In this document: one piece after another, positions 52,819 through 61,277 of the stretch | Position numbering within the stretch: the stretch's first letter is position 1 | How the letters are laid out: each line of letters opens with the position of its first letter | DNA from: Chryseobacterium sp. HSC-36S06 | GTDB lineage: Bacteria > Bacteroidota > Bacteroidia > Flavobacteriales > Weeksellaceae | DNA: 64,000 nucleotides | NCBI RefSeq assembly: GCF_024171485.1 | Contig: NZ_JALJZX010000002.1 | Location: forward strand, 620,001 to 684,000 | Direction: 5' to 3' | Notes under the pieces: generated by a model | Told to the model about the DNA's origin: nothing | Seen by the model: the letters and a program-made list of their open reading frames with translations, nothing else | Database searches by the model: none | Translations under genes and position numbers: made by a program

Positions 52819-54483
52819 ATGGCGACAAGCAACAGCAAACACCCTAAAGGCCTACCGTACCTGTTTTTCACCGAAATGTGGGAAAGGTTTGGGTACTATC
52901 TCATTCTCGGAATTTTCGTGCTCTACATGATCGATCCGACAGATACAGGCGGATTGGCTTTTAATGACAAAAATGCAGATGATATTTTCGGAACTTTCAT
53001 CGCGCTCACTTACCTTACCCCTTTTTTGGGAGGCTTTTTAGCAGACCGTGTTTTAGGCTATATCAAAGCGATTTACATTGGTGGAGCTTTAATGGGATTG
53101 GGCTATATCGGATTGGGAGTTTTTAAAGATATTCCGATGTTTTACGCATCAATGGGTTTAATAATCTTGGGTAACGGATTTTTCAAGCCAAGTATCTCTA
53201 CCCTTCTCGGTAATTTATATGAGGAAGAGCCATACAAGCTGAACAAAGATGCCGGTTACAACATTTTCTATATGGGTATTAACATCGGTGCATTTGCCTG
53301 TAATATTATTGCCGCATTTATGAGAAATAAATTCGGTTGGGGCGAAGCATTTATTACGGCGGGAGTTGGGATGTTTATCGGTTTACTGATCTTCTCTTTA
53401 GGAAGAAAGCATATCCTGAAAGCAAACATTATGAAGCCTGTTCAGGAAGGCGACACAAAGATTTCTGATGTTTTGGTTAAAGTTTTCGTTCCTGCAATTG
53501 TAGCTGGAATTATTGGCTGGGTTATTCCTGGGAATATCTTCGGAAGTGATTCTACAGACGCCTTTATCTTTGCGTGTTTACCTGTAGTTTACTTTTATGT
53601 GATGCTCTATGTGAAAGCAAATTCAGATGATAAAAGACCTATCGGTGCACTGTTGGCGATATTTGCAGTAAGTTTAATGTTCTGGGCAGTTTTCAAGCAA
53701 AACGGAACCGCTTTAACGAGATGGGCAAATTATTATACCGACAGAAGTGTGCCTGCAGTAGCTGAAAAACCTCTGGAAGCCATTTATCTTGTTGATGCAA
53801 AAGATTATACTACCAAAGAGGTAAATGTTTACGATGATCAGTACCAGGCTCAAAAAGACGAGGCGGGTAATCCTGTAAAAGAACAGGGAAAAGACATCTA
53901 TTTCCGGAACGAACTTCCAGAGAAGAAAGCAGCTATGGAAGCCAATCCGGAAGGTAAAGTGTATCTATATAACACTGAATTATTTCAGTCTGTAAATCCT
54001 TTTTGGGTAATAGTACTTACGCCTATCGTTGTGGGTTTCTTTATGTTCTTGAGAAAACGTGGAAAAGAACCTACAACACCAACAAAAATTGTGTTGGGGC
54101 TCTTTATATCAGCGCTTTCCTGTCTGGTAATGGTTGGTGCAGTGTATGCGGGTGACAATGGCGCATTTAAGGTTTCTGCCCTTTGGCTCATTGGAGCTTA
54201 TGGAGTAATTACCGTGGGTGAGCTTTGCCTTTCCCCAATGGGATTGTCTTTGGTTTCCAAATTATCGCCGCCGAGACTTACAGCCCTAATGATGGGAGGA
54301 TTCTTCCTTTCTACTTCTATCGGGAACAAACTTTCGGGAGTTCTGGCAAGTTTCTGGTACGATTACGAGAACAAAGCCAATTTCTTTATTGTGAATTTCG
54401 GTTTACTGCTTTTGGCTACCCTTCTTGGTTTATCTATTTTGAAAAGATTAAATAAAATCATGAAAGAAAAAGGAGTGAACTAA
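52819..54483 (+). CDS. POT-family proton-dependent oligopeptide transporter 1
   Basis: The 554-residue protein has a 14-helix MFS layout and the POT signature ExxER in TEMWERFGYY (~residues 15-24), with FYMGINIGAFACN as second signature. Unlike the next two, it has a ~85-residue hydrophilic insert (residues ~310-392, with DAKDYTTKEVNVYDDQ and LPEKKAAMEANPEGK) between membrane segments in the middle. The start is 17 bases after the DPP-IV stop, so cotranscription is likely. A terminator follows. Confidence 0.93.
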   Translation: MATSNSKHPKGLPYLFFTEMWERFGYYLILGIFVLYMIDPTDTGGLAFNDKNADDIFGTFIALTYLTPFLGGFLADRVLGYIKAIYIGGALMGLGYIGLGVFKDIPMFYASMGLIILGNGFFKPSISTLLGNLYEEEPYKLNKDAGYNIFYMGINIGAFACNIIAAFMRNKFGWGEAFITAGVGMFIGLLIFSLGRKHILKANIMKPVQEGDTKISDVLVKVFVPAIVAGIIGWVIPGNIFGSDSTDAFIFACLPVVYFYVMLYVKANSDDKRPIGALLAIFAVSLMFWAVFKQNGTALTRWANYYTDRSVPAVAEKPLEAIYLVDAKDYTTKEVNVYDDQYQAQKDEAGNPVKEQGKDIYFRNELPEKKAAMEANPEGKVYLYNTELFQSVNPFWVIVLTPIVVGFFMFLRKRGKEPTTPTKIVLGLFISALSCLVMVGAVYAGDNGAFKVSALWLIGAYGVITVGELCLSPMGLSLVSKLSPPRLTALMMGGFFLSTSIGNKLSGVLASFWYDYENKANFFIVNFGLLLLATLLGLSILKRLNKIMKEKGVN

Positions 54484-54505
54484 ACCTTTCTTTATTAATA
54501 TTTTT

Positions 54506-54540
54506 AAAGTGCCGGAGAAATTCGGCACTTTCTATTTTAA
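54506..54540 (+). terminator. Terminator after POT 1
   Basis: AAAGTGCCG/CGGCACTTT form a 9-bp stem followed by CTATTTT. Confidence 0.8.
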
Positions 54541-54577
54541 AAACTGAAATAATCAGCACTTGAAAAAGAAAAAAAAC

Positions 54578-54585
54578 TATATTTG
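54578..54585 (+). promoter_or_regulatory. Putative -7 element for POT 2
   Basis: TATATTTG fits TAnnTTTG and lies 29 bases before the ATG at 54615. A TTG sits at 54560-54562, with a somewhat short spacing of 15 bases. Confidence 0.5.
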
Positions 54586-54614
54586 CTCATTAACTATAAA
54601 TTAACATTTTAAAA

Positions 54615-56111
54615 ATGGACACAACACAGCCAACACAAGGGCATCCAAAAGGACTGTATTCCTTGTTTTTTACTGAAATGTGGGAGCGATTTTCTTATTA
54701 TGGGATGAGGGCTTTACTAACAATTTTTCTAACAGCCGAATTAGCTACAGGAGGTTTCGGCCTGGACCGAGCCGAATCCTTGTCGGTTTATGGGGTGTTT
54801 ACTGCTTTGGTCTACCTTACTCCAATATTGGGAGGTTGGTTTGCAGATAAAATTTTAGGTCAGAGAAAATCCATTCTTATCGGGGGTTTGGTAATGGCAA
54901 TTGGTCAGTTTATGTTGGCAGCCAGTGCTTCAGTAGATTTATTGGGTGATCTGGAGACCAGAAAAAACTTCTTCTATTTAGGTTTAGGTGTACTCATTTT
55001 AGGTAATGGATTCTTTAAACCAAACATCTCTACAATTGTAGGAGATTTATATGACAACGATGATCCAAGAAAAGATGGTGCTTTCACGATTTTTTATATG
55101 GGTATTAATATCGGTGCGTTTCTGTCCCCTTTTGTTGCCGGAACTTTGGGTGAAAAAGTAGGCTGGCCTTACGGTTACTTTGCCGCAGGTCTTGGAATGC
55201 TGATAGGTGTTCTTTGGTTTTATGCACGAAGAAACACTCTGGAAGACAAAGGTTTGCCACCGGGCTACAAAGAAAAAGGAATTACCCAACTGTTAGGTAA
55301 AGACTGGAGAGACATTTTACTCTATACCCTTGGGAATGTTGCTTTCGTTTTCGCGGTAATGTTTATCTGGAATAATACTTCAGACATCGTTCATACGATC
55401 ATGGTTTGGGTATTGGGAATTGCAGGAGCTGGATTTATAGGACTTTCCATTTTCAAAGGAACTAATGGTTCAACAGAATGGACAAGGGTATTCGTAATTT
55501 TAATTCTGGCTTTCTTCAACATCGTTTTCTGGGCAGGTTTCGAACAGGCTGGAGGTACATTTAACCTTTTTGCTCAGGAAAATACTGACAGAGTTGTAGG
55601 AGGTTTCGAAATTCCTACAACTTGGTTTCAGAATATCAATCCAATCGCAATCGTAACTTTAGCGCCTTTATTTTCTATTCTTTGGATTAAATTGGCAGCT
55701 AAAAAGATGAATCCAAGAACACCGGTGAAATTCGCCCTTGCAATGTTCATCGGTGCATTTGCGTTTTTTATCATGACTCAGGCACAGAACAGTGCAGATG
55801 CAGGTAATATCGTAAGTCCTATGTGGTTGGTTGTGGTATATGTTCTTTTAACTGTGGGAGAATTAATGCTTTCACCAATCGGACTTTCCATGGTAACAAA
55901 ACTTTCTCCAGGGAACATCACTTCAATTATGATGGGCGTTTGGATGGCGAGTTTTGCATTAGGTAACTATCTTGCAGCAACATTAGAGCAGATTTTACAG
56001 ACTTATGACTTTGCATTATATCCGTTTATTACGTACTTAATGTTAGCTTCGGGCGCAGCATTACTCTTGCTTTCTCCATTGTTGAATAAATTTATGAAAG
56101 GAATTCACTAA
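54615..56111 (+). CDS. POT-family proton-dependent oligopeptide transporter 2
   Basis: The 498-residue inner-membrane protein imports di- and tripeptides with protons. It carries TEMWERFSYYGMRALL (ExxER motif, ~residues 20-35), FYMGINIGAFLSPFVAG (~150-166) and FWAGFEQAGGTFNLFA (~300). The mid-protein insert of POT 1 is absent. It has its own promoter and terminator, so it is a separate unit from its tandem neighbours. Compared with POT 3 it shares layout but the sequences are clearly diverged, pointing to an old duplication. Confidence 0.95.
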   Translation: MDTTQPTQGHPKGLYSLFFTEMWERFSYYGMRALLTIFLTAELATGGFGLDRAESLSVYGVFTALVYLTPILGGWFADKILGQRKSILIGGLVMAIGQFMLAASASVDLLGDLETRKNFFYLGLGVLILGNGFFKPNISTIVGDLYDNDDPRKDGAFTIFYMGINIGAFLSPFVAGTLGEKVGWPYGYFAAGLGMLIGVLWFYARRNTLEDKGLPPGYKEKGITQLLGKDWRDILLYTLGNVAFVFAVMFIWNNTSDIVHTIMVWVLGIAGAGFIGLSIFKGTNGSTEWTRVFVILILAFFNIVFWAGFEQAGGTFNLFAQENTDRVVGGFEIPTTWFQNINPIAIVTLAPLFSILWIKLAAKKMNPRTPVKFALAMFIGAFAFFIMTQAQNSADAGNIVSPMWLVVVYVLLTVGELMLSPIGLSMVTKLSPGNITSIMMGVWMASFALGNYLAATLEQILQTYDFALYPFITYLMLASGAALLLLSPLLNKFMKGIH

Positions 56112-56134
56112 AATTATTCCTCTCTGATTCTACT

Positions 56135-56166
56135 AAACCACCGATTATTCGGTGGTTTTTTCTATT
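56135..56166 (+). terminator. Terminator after POT 2
   Basis: AAACCACCG/CGGTGGTTT form a 9-bp stem followed by TTTTCTATTTT. Confidence 0.85.
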
Positions 56167-56187
56167 TTCGTTAAAAATTATTCTAAA

Positions 56188-57699
56188 ATGAATCTTACGT
56201 TAGAACAAATTCAGGATTTCAAAGGAAAATATCCAAAGCAAATCTGGTCACTTTTTTTCTCGGAAATGTGGGAACGCTTCTGCTTCTACGGAATGCGCGG
56301 GATGCTCGTTTTCTTCATGATTTCTCAGTTGAAATTCGGTGACGAACAGGCAAATTTACAATACGGAGCAACACAGGCTTTTGTGTACGCTTTTACTTTT
56401 GTGGGCGGACTATTTGCCGATAAAATTCTGGGATTCCGGAAATCGCTCTTCTGGGGCGGATTGCTGATGATTGTCGGGAGTTTGATTCTCGCCACTAATC
56501 CTCATGATTTTTTCTTTCTTGGAATTTCTTTTACCGTTGTAGGTACAGGATTCTTTAAACCAAATATTTCCACGATGGTGGGAAAACTGTATAGAGCCGG
56601 AGATTCACGTACGGATGCAGGTTTTTCACTATTTTACGCAGGGATTAACCTCGGAGCATTACTTGGCGGTTATCTGTGTATTGCAATTGGTAAAGGTGAA
56701 ATGCTTTCCGGACTGATCCCGGAAGACAAAAGATGGAATGTTGCGTTTGGTTTAGCAGCAATCGTAATGGTCATAAGCTTGATTAATTTTGTTTTTACCC
56801 AAAGAAGTTTAGGTCCGATTGGTCTTATGCCTGAACGAAAATTAGCAGACGGGACAGTAGTTCCTATGGAAAAATGGAAGGTTTATGGCGTATACGCGCT
56901 TACTCTGCTTTTTGTTCCGCTCATTATGACTATGGTTTCCGTGCCGCAATACACCGATTATTTCATGTGGACAGTTGGTCCTTTGACACTGATTTACCTC
57001 TTTTATGAAATGACAAAAGTAAATGTTGCTGAAAGAAAAAAATTATGGGCAGCACTTGTTTTCATTATGTTCTCTATTATTTTCTGGGGTATTTATGAGC
57101 AGTCGGGCGGCTCTCTCAGTATTTTCGCGGCAAACAATCTGAATAAGGATTTACTGGGGCTGGATCCTAATGGCGTTAACAATTCCGGAGGTGCGTTCTT
57201 CATTATCTTCCTGGCGCCGGTTTTAGGACTGTTCTGGATTTGGCTGAGCAAGAAAAGACTGGAACCTAACACTTTAATAAAATTCGGTCTCGGATTTATA
57301 TTCCTCGGTTTAGGGTACTACGTGTTATTTGCTACACGATTTTTTGCTGATTTACAGGGAATTACTTCATTAAACATTTTCACCATTGCATTGCTGGTTA
57401 TTACCTTCGGTGAACTTTGTTTATCACCAATCGGACTTTCGATTATGACGAAGCTTTCTACTGAAAAACTTCAGGGAATGATGATGGGAATGTGGTTCCT
57501 GGCATCTGCTTACGGACAGTATGTTGCAGGAATAATTGGGGCAAACATGGCAACAGCGAAAGAAGGCTCCACGAATATGGATGCACTTATTGCCTATACC
57601 GAAGGGTACAAACAGTTGGGAATTTATGCCGTTGTTGCCGGCGTGGTGTTGATTCTGATTTCACCGCTCGTGAAAAAACTGATGCAGGATGTGAGATAA
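56188..57699 (+). CDS. POT-family proton-dependent oligopeptide transporter 3
   Basis: The 503-residue protein starts at 56188 (MNLTLEQI). The longer frame to 56152 is rejected because it runs through the POT 2 terminator. The ExxER motif is in SEMWERFCFYGMRGML (~residues 23-38), and SLFYAGINLGALLGGY and FWGIYEQSGGSLSIFA are further signatures. It imports short peptides with protons. With POT 1 and 2 it gives three tandem transporters, whose different pore residues may widen substrate range. Confidence 0.94.
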   Translation: MNLTLEQIQDFKGKYPKQIWSLFFSEMWERFCFYGMRGMLVFFMISQLKFGDEQANLQYGATQAFVYAFTFVGGLFADKILGFRKSLFWGGLLMIVGSLILATNPHDFFFLGISFTVVGTGFFKPNISTMVGKLYRAGDSRTDAGFSLFYAGINLGALLGGYLCIAIGKGEMLSGLIPEDKRWNVAFGLAAIVMVISLINFVFTQRSLGPIGLMPERKLADGTVVPMEKWKVYGVYALTLLFVPLIMTMVSVPQYTDYFMWTVGPLTLIYLFYEMTKVNVAERKKLWAALVFIMFSIIFWGIYEQSGGSLSIFAANNLNKDLLGLDPNGVNNSGGAFFIIFLAPVLGLFWIWLSKKRLEPNTLIKFGLGFIFLGLGYYVLFATRFFADLQGITSLNIFTIALLVITFGELCLSPIGLSIMTKLSTEKLQGMMMGMWFLASAYGQYVAGIIGANMATAKEGSTNMDALIAYTEGYKQLGIYAVVAGVVLILISPLVKKLMQDVR

Positions 57700-57737
57700 T
57701 CTTTTAACAAAAACCTTTATTTGCAATCAAATCCCCG

Positions 57738-58271
57738 ATGAAAAAGTTCGCCTTTCTGTTTTGCTCTCTTTTGATGACCGCTGCCTTCGGACAGGTAAGA
57801 TGGATGACCCTTGAGGCCGCCATTGAAGCGCAGAAAAACGTACCTAAAAAAATTCTTATCGATTTTTACGCGGACTGGTGCGGACCGTGTAAAACAATGG
57901 AAAAGGAGACTTTTAACCATCCTGTAATCGCAAAGTACCTTCAGGAAAATTATTATGCTGTAAAATTTGATGCAGAAAATAAAGAAAGTATTACCCTTTT
58001 CGGACGAACGTTCGCAAACCCGGGATTCGTTGATGGTAAAAAGAGGAATTCGATGCATGAATTTACAAAATTTATGAATGTAAATGCAGTTCCTACAACC
58101 GTTTTTCTGGATGAGCAGAGCATGCCAATCACCATTCTTCAGGGAGCACTCACCGCTAAAGAACTGGAACCTTATATGCTTTTTATCGCTACTGATGATT
58201 ACAAGAAGATAAATACCCGTGAACAGTGGGAAAACTATCAGAAAAAATTTAAATCGAGCATCAAAAACTGA
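57738..58271 (+). CDS. Secreted thioredoxin-family protein
   Basis: The 177-residue protein has a signal peptide (FAFLFCSLLMTAAFG) and a thioredoxin fold with the active site WCGPC (Trp47-Cys51, in YADWCGPCKTMEKE). An insert around residues 75-105 (GRTFANPGFVDGKKRNS) lies between the first half and the cis-Pro strand (VNAVPTTVFLDE). It should act in the periplasm, in disulfide reduction or protein repair. It lies 38 bases after POT 3 on the same strand and may be cotranscribed. Confidence 0.92.
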   Translation: MKKFAFLFCSLLMTAAFGQVRWMTLEAAIEAQKNVPKKILIDFYADWCGPCKTMEKETFNHPVIAKYLQENYYAVKFDAENKESITLFGRTFANPGFVDGKKRNSMHEFTKFMNVNAVPTTVFLDEQSMPITILQGALTAKELEPYMLFIATDDYKKINTREQWENYQKKFKSSIKN

Positions 58272-58359
58272 TTTAGATTCAAAGAAATCGGGACTTTCAA
58301 ATAATTTTTTGGAAGTCTTTTTTATTTTGCCGAAATTCGCTCACTAACCAGCAAATCTG

Positions 58360-60465
58360 GTGAAAAAATTGAGTCTGACTATAGAAACCTCCATAGAATT
58401 CTTAAAAGGAATCGGTCCCGAACGCGCCAAATTCATTAAAAATGTTTTAGGTATTGCTACTGTGGAAGATCTCCTCACCTTCTATCCTCTTCGGTATATT
58501 GATAAAAGCAAGATTCATAAAATTGGGGAGTTAACTGAAGAGCCGGATGCTGAAATCCAGCTGAAGGGAAGAATTACCGATGTACAGGAAATTGGTTACG
58601 GAAACGGAAAGAAAAGAATGTCTGCCAAATTCCGTGATCAAACCGGAACTTTGGAACTCGTGTGGTTCCGTTATTCGAAATGGATGAAAGAACAGATTCC
58701 GCTCAATAGAGAAATATTTATTTTTGGTAAAATTAATCTTTTCAATGGAATTTTTTCAATGGCTCATCCGGAGATTGAAGTGGACGAAAAGAAGGCGCTC
58801 TCCGGGTCGCTCCTGCCCATTTATCCCGGCAGCGAAAAACTTGTGAAAAGAGGTATCAACAACAGATTTTTCCAGATTTTACTTGCGGAAATTACGCTTA
58901 ATTTACCTTCATTAATGCAGGAAAACATGCCTGATTCTTTAATGAGATCATTAAAATTAATAGGTAGAATTCCAGCGTTTTATCATATTCATTTTCCTAA
59001 AGATTTCCATCATTTCGAACACGCAAACCGAAGACTGAAGTTTGAAGAAGCTTTCTTCTTTCAGCTTGGTTACGGTTTAAAAAAACAGCACCAAAAGACT
59101 TCTGTTATCGGAAATCCATTCCCGAAAATCGGTGAAAACTTCAATAATTTTTACGGAAACAACCTTCCTTTTGAGTTGACCAATGCCCAGAAAAGAGTAT
59201 TGAAAGAAATCCGCACCGATATGAAGAAGCCGATTCAGATGAACCGTTTGCTGCAAGGCGACGTAGGATCAGGAAAAACCATGGTTGCGCTTCTTGCTAT
59301 GCTCATCGCCATGGACAACGGTTTCCAAAGCTGTATGATGGCTCCTACAGAAATTCTTGCACAGCAACATTTTAATTCGATTAAAGAGTTGCTCGCCAAT
59401 ACTCATATTAAAGTCCGCCTCCTTACCGGTTCGACAAAAACTGCAGAAAGAAAAATCATTCATTCGGAACTTCTTAGCGGCGAACTGTCAATTTTAGTAG
59501 GCACTCACGCTGTTTTGGAAGATATTGTCCAGTTCAAAAATCTCGGTCTTGCAATCATCGACGAACAGCACAGATTTGGGGTTGCTCAAAGAGCCAGACT
59601 CTGGGCAAAAAATAAAATTCCGCCCCACATTCTGGTCATGACTGCCACACCGATTCCACGTACTTTGGCGATGAGTTTTTACAGCGATCTGGATGTTTCT
59701 GTAATTGATGAAATGCCGGTTGGCAGAAAACCCATTATTACCGCTCACAGAAGGGAAAAAGACAGACTTTCTGTCTTCCGTTTCGCGAAAGATGAGATTG
59801 AAAAAGGCCGCCAGATTTATTTTGTGTATCCTTTAATTGAAGAATCTGAAACGCTGGATTATAAAAACCTGATGGAAAATTTCGATCATATTGTCGAGGT
59901 TTTCGAAGAAAAAAATGTCACGATGCTTCACGGGCGGATGAAACCCGCAGAAAAGGAAGCCGCGATGAGTTATTTTGCTTCAGGAAAAGCTGAAATTATG
60001 GTAGCGACAACAGTGATTGAAGTGGGCGTAAATGTCCCGAATGCCTCGGTAATGATTATTGAAAGTGCTGAAAGATTTGGCCTTTCGCAGCTTCACCAGC
60101 TGCGTGGGAGAGTTGGACGTGGAGCAGAACAAAGTTTCTGTATTTTAATGACTTCTGACAAACTCTCAACGGAAAGCCGTACCCGAATCAGAACCATGAC
60201 TGAAACCAATGACGGCTTTAAAATTTCCGAAGTCGACATGCAGCTGCGCGGTCCGGGCGATATTCTGGGAACGCAGCAGAGCGGTGTTGTCGATTTTAAA
60301 AAACTTGATTTAACAGCGGATGCAAAGATTATCAAAGCTTCAAAAGCTGCGGTAGAACATCTTTTAAAACAGGATCCGCATCTGCAGAATCCTGAAAATG
60401 AAGGTTTAAAGAATTACTATCTCAAACTCTATAAAGGAAAAAATAAATGGAGCCGGATTTCTTAA
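58360..60465 (+). CDS. recG: ATP-dependent DNA helicase RecG
   Basis: The 701-residue enzyme rewinds stalled replication forks and branch-migrates Holliday junctions. It has the wedge domain with an OB fold (~residues 1-220), Walker A QGDVGSGKT (~301-309), the DEQH box with RFGVAQR (~400-410), and motif VI in QLRGRVGRG (~580). A GTG start at 58360 is used. The TTG at 58369 is also possible, as no ATG is near and Shine-Dalgarno signals are weak. It is monocistronic. Confidence 0.95.
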   Translation: MKKLSLTIETSIEFLKGIGPERAKFIKNVLGIATVEDLLTFYPLRYIDKSKIHKIGELTEEPDAEIQLKGRITDVQEIGYGNGKKRMSAKFRDQTGTLELVWFRYSKWMKEQIPLNREIFIFGKINLFNGIFSMAHPEIEVDEKKALSGSLLPIYPGSEKLVKRGINNRFFQILLAEITLNLPSLMQENMPDSLMRSLKLIGRIPAFYHIHFPKDFHHFEHANRRLKFEEAFFFQLGYGLKKQHQKTSVIGNPFPKIGENFNNFYGNNLPFELTNAQKRVLKEIRTDMKKPIQMNRLLQGDVGSGKTMVALLAMLIAMDNGFQSCMMAPTEILAQQHFNSIKELLANTHIKVRLLTGSTKTAERKIIHSELLSGELSILVGTHAVLEDIVQFKNLGLAIIDEQHRFGVAQRARLWAKNKIPPHILVMTATPIPRTLAMSFYSDLDVSVIDEMPVGRKPIITAHRREKDRLSVFRFAKDEIEKGRQIYFVYPLIEESETLDYKNLMENFDHIVEVFEEKNVTMLHGRMKPAEKEAAMSYFASGKAEIMVATTVIEVGVNVPNASVMIIESAERFGLSQLHQLRGRVGRGAEQSFCILMTSDKLSTESRTRIRTMTETNDGFKISEVDMQLRGPGDILGTQQSGVVDFKKLDLTADAKIIKASKAAVEHLLKQDPHLQNPENEGLKNYYLKLYKGKNKWSRIS

Positions 60466-60469
60466 AAAT

Positions 60470-61171
60470 TTATTTAGATTTCATCGGCGGTGGCGGCGAA
60501 GTGTATTCATTAGCCTCCGAAACTTCCTGTTTTGACACGAGTGAAATTCCGTTGATTAACTCCTGAATAGCGCCGAAACTGTTTTCGAACATTTTCTGCG
60601 AAGAAAAACCTACCACGCCCGCATAACCGTCGCTGTTGATGTAATAATTTCCTGCGTATTCGAAATCCATACCTTTTGTATTCGCTGCGTACCTTATATA
60701 AAGTACTTTCATGCCATTCACCGTGCGGTATTCAGATTCTTTTAAGCGAAAAAAATCTACATTTCTTTTAACGTTTTCGATAATGAGTTCCTTCAAATTC
60801 TTCAAGGTAGCAATCTGCACTTTTTCGGTCATCATAAAACCGAATAAACCTTCAGTATTACCGCGGTCGGTAAAGAAATATTCTACGTGCGGACTGATAT
60901 TCTGGGTGGCCAGTTTCCATTTTTTGGGATCGAAATATACGCCAACATCCAGCTTTTTACTTTTCATTACAAAACTTGCGGTCTTGGGCTTCTCAAATAA
61001 ATTATTGTTTGTAACTATGGTTTCCAGCGCTTTGGCATCGCTTTCATTTACAAACTTCCAGGTGCCGTTATCGAAAAGCACCACTTCTTTACCGTCTTCG
61101 GTTAATGCTCTCTGTTGGGCAATAAACGTGAGTGATTGCAGAACTATAGCGAGTGTAAATATTTTTTTCAT
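60470..61171 (-). CDS. Secreted hypothetical protein
   Basis: The 233-residue protein has a signal peptide (IFTLAIVLQSLTFIAQ) and the short motif ALTEDGKEVVLFDNGTWKF, which recurs in many Bacteroidota secreted proteins of unknown function. The middle has strands with EYAGNYYINSDGYAGVVGFS, and the end is Pro/Lys-rich (SPPPPMKSK). It is probably periplasmic. It converges on recG, with 4 bases between the two stop codons, and is divergent from the DUF5686 gene. Confidence 0.78.
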   Translation of the reverse strand: MKKIFTLAIVLQSLTFIAQQRALTEDGKEVVLFDNGTWKFVNESDAKALETIVTNNNLFEKPKTASFVMKSKKLDVGVYFDPKKWKLATQNISPHVEYFFTDRGNTEGLFGFMMTEKVQIATLKNLKELIIENVKRNVDFFRLKESEYRTVNGMKVLYIRYAANTKGMDFEYAGNYYINSDGYAGVVGFSSQKMFENSFGAIQELINGISLVSKQEVSEANEYTSPPPPMKSK

Positions 61172-61264
61172 CTAACTAATTTACAAATTATTTATAAAGC
61201 GTCACGGTATTAATTTTGATAACAGCAATCGGATTTGTGTGGCGGAATGTCTAAAAAAAATATA

Positions 61265-61272
61265 TACTTTTG
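61265..61272 (+). promoter_or_regulatory. Putative -7 element, leaderless DUF5686 gene
   Basis: TACTTTTG fits TAnnTTTG and ends 5 bases before the ATG at 61278. It is downstream of the alternative start at 61239, which is therefore rejected. Confidence 0.5.
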
Positions 61273-61277
61273 TTTTT

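Noticed and set aside
58280-58325. Possible terminator after the thioredoxin gene
   Set aside because: Only a 5-bp GACTT/AAGTC pairing with mismatches is seen before the T-run, which is too weak to call.
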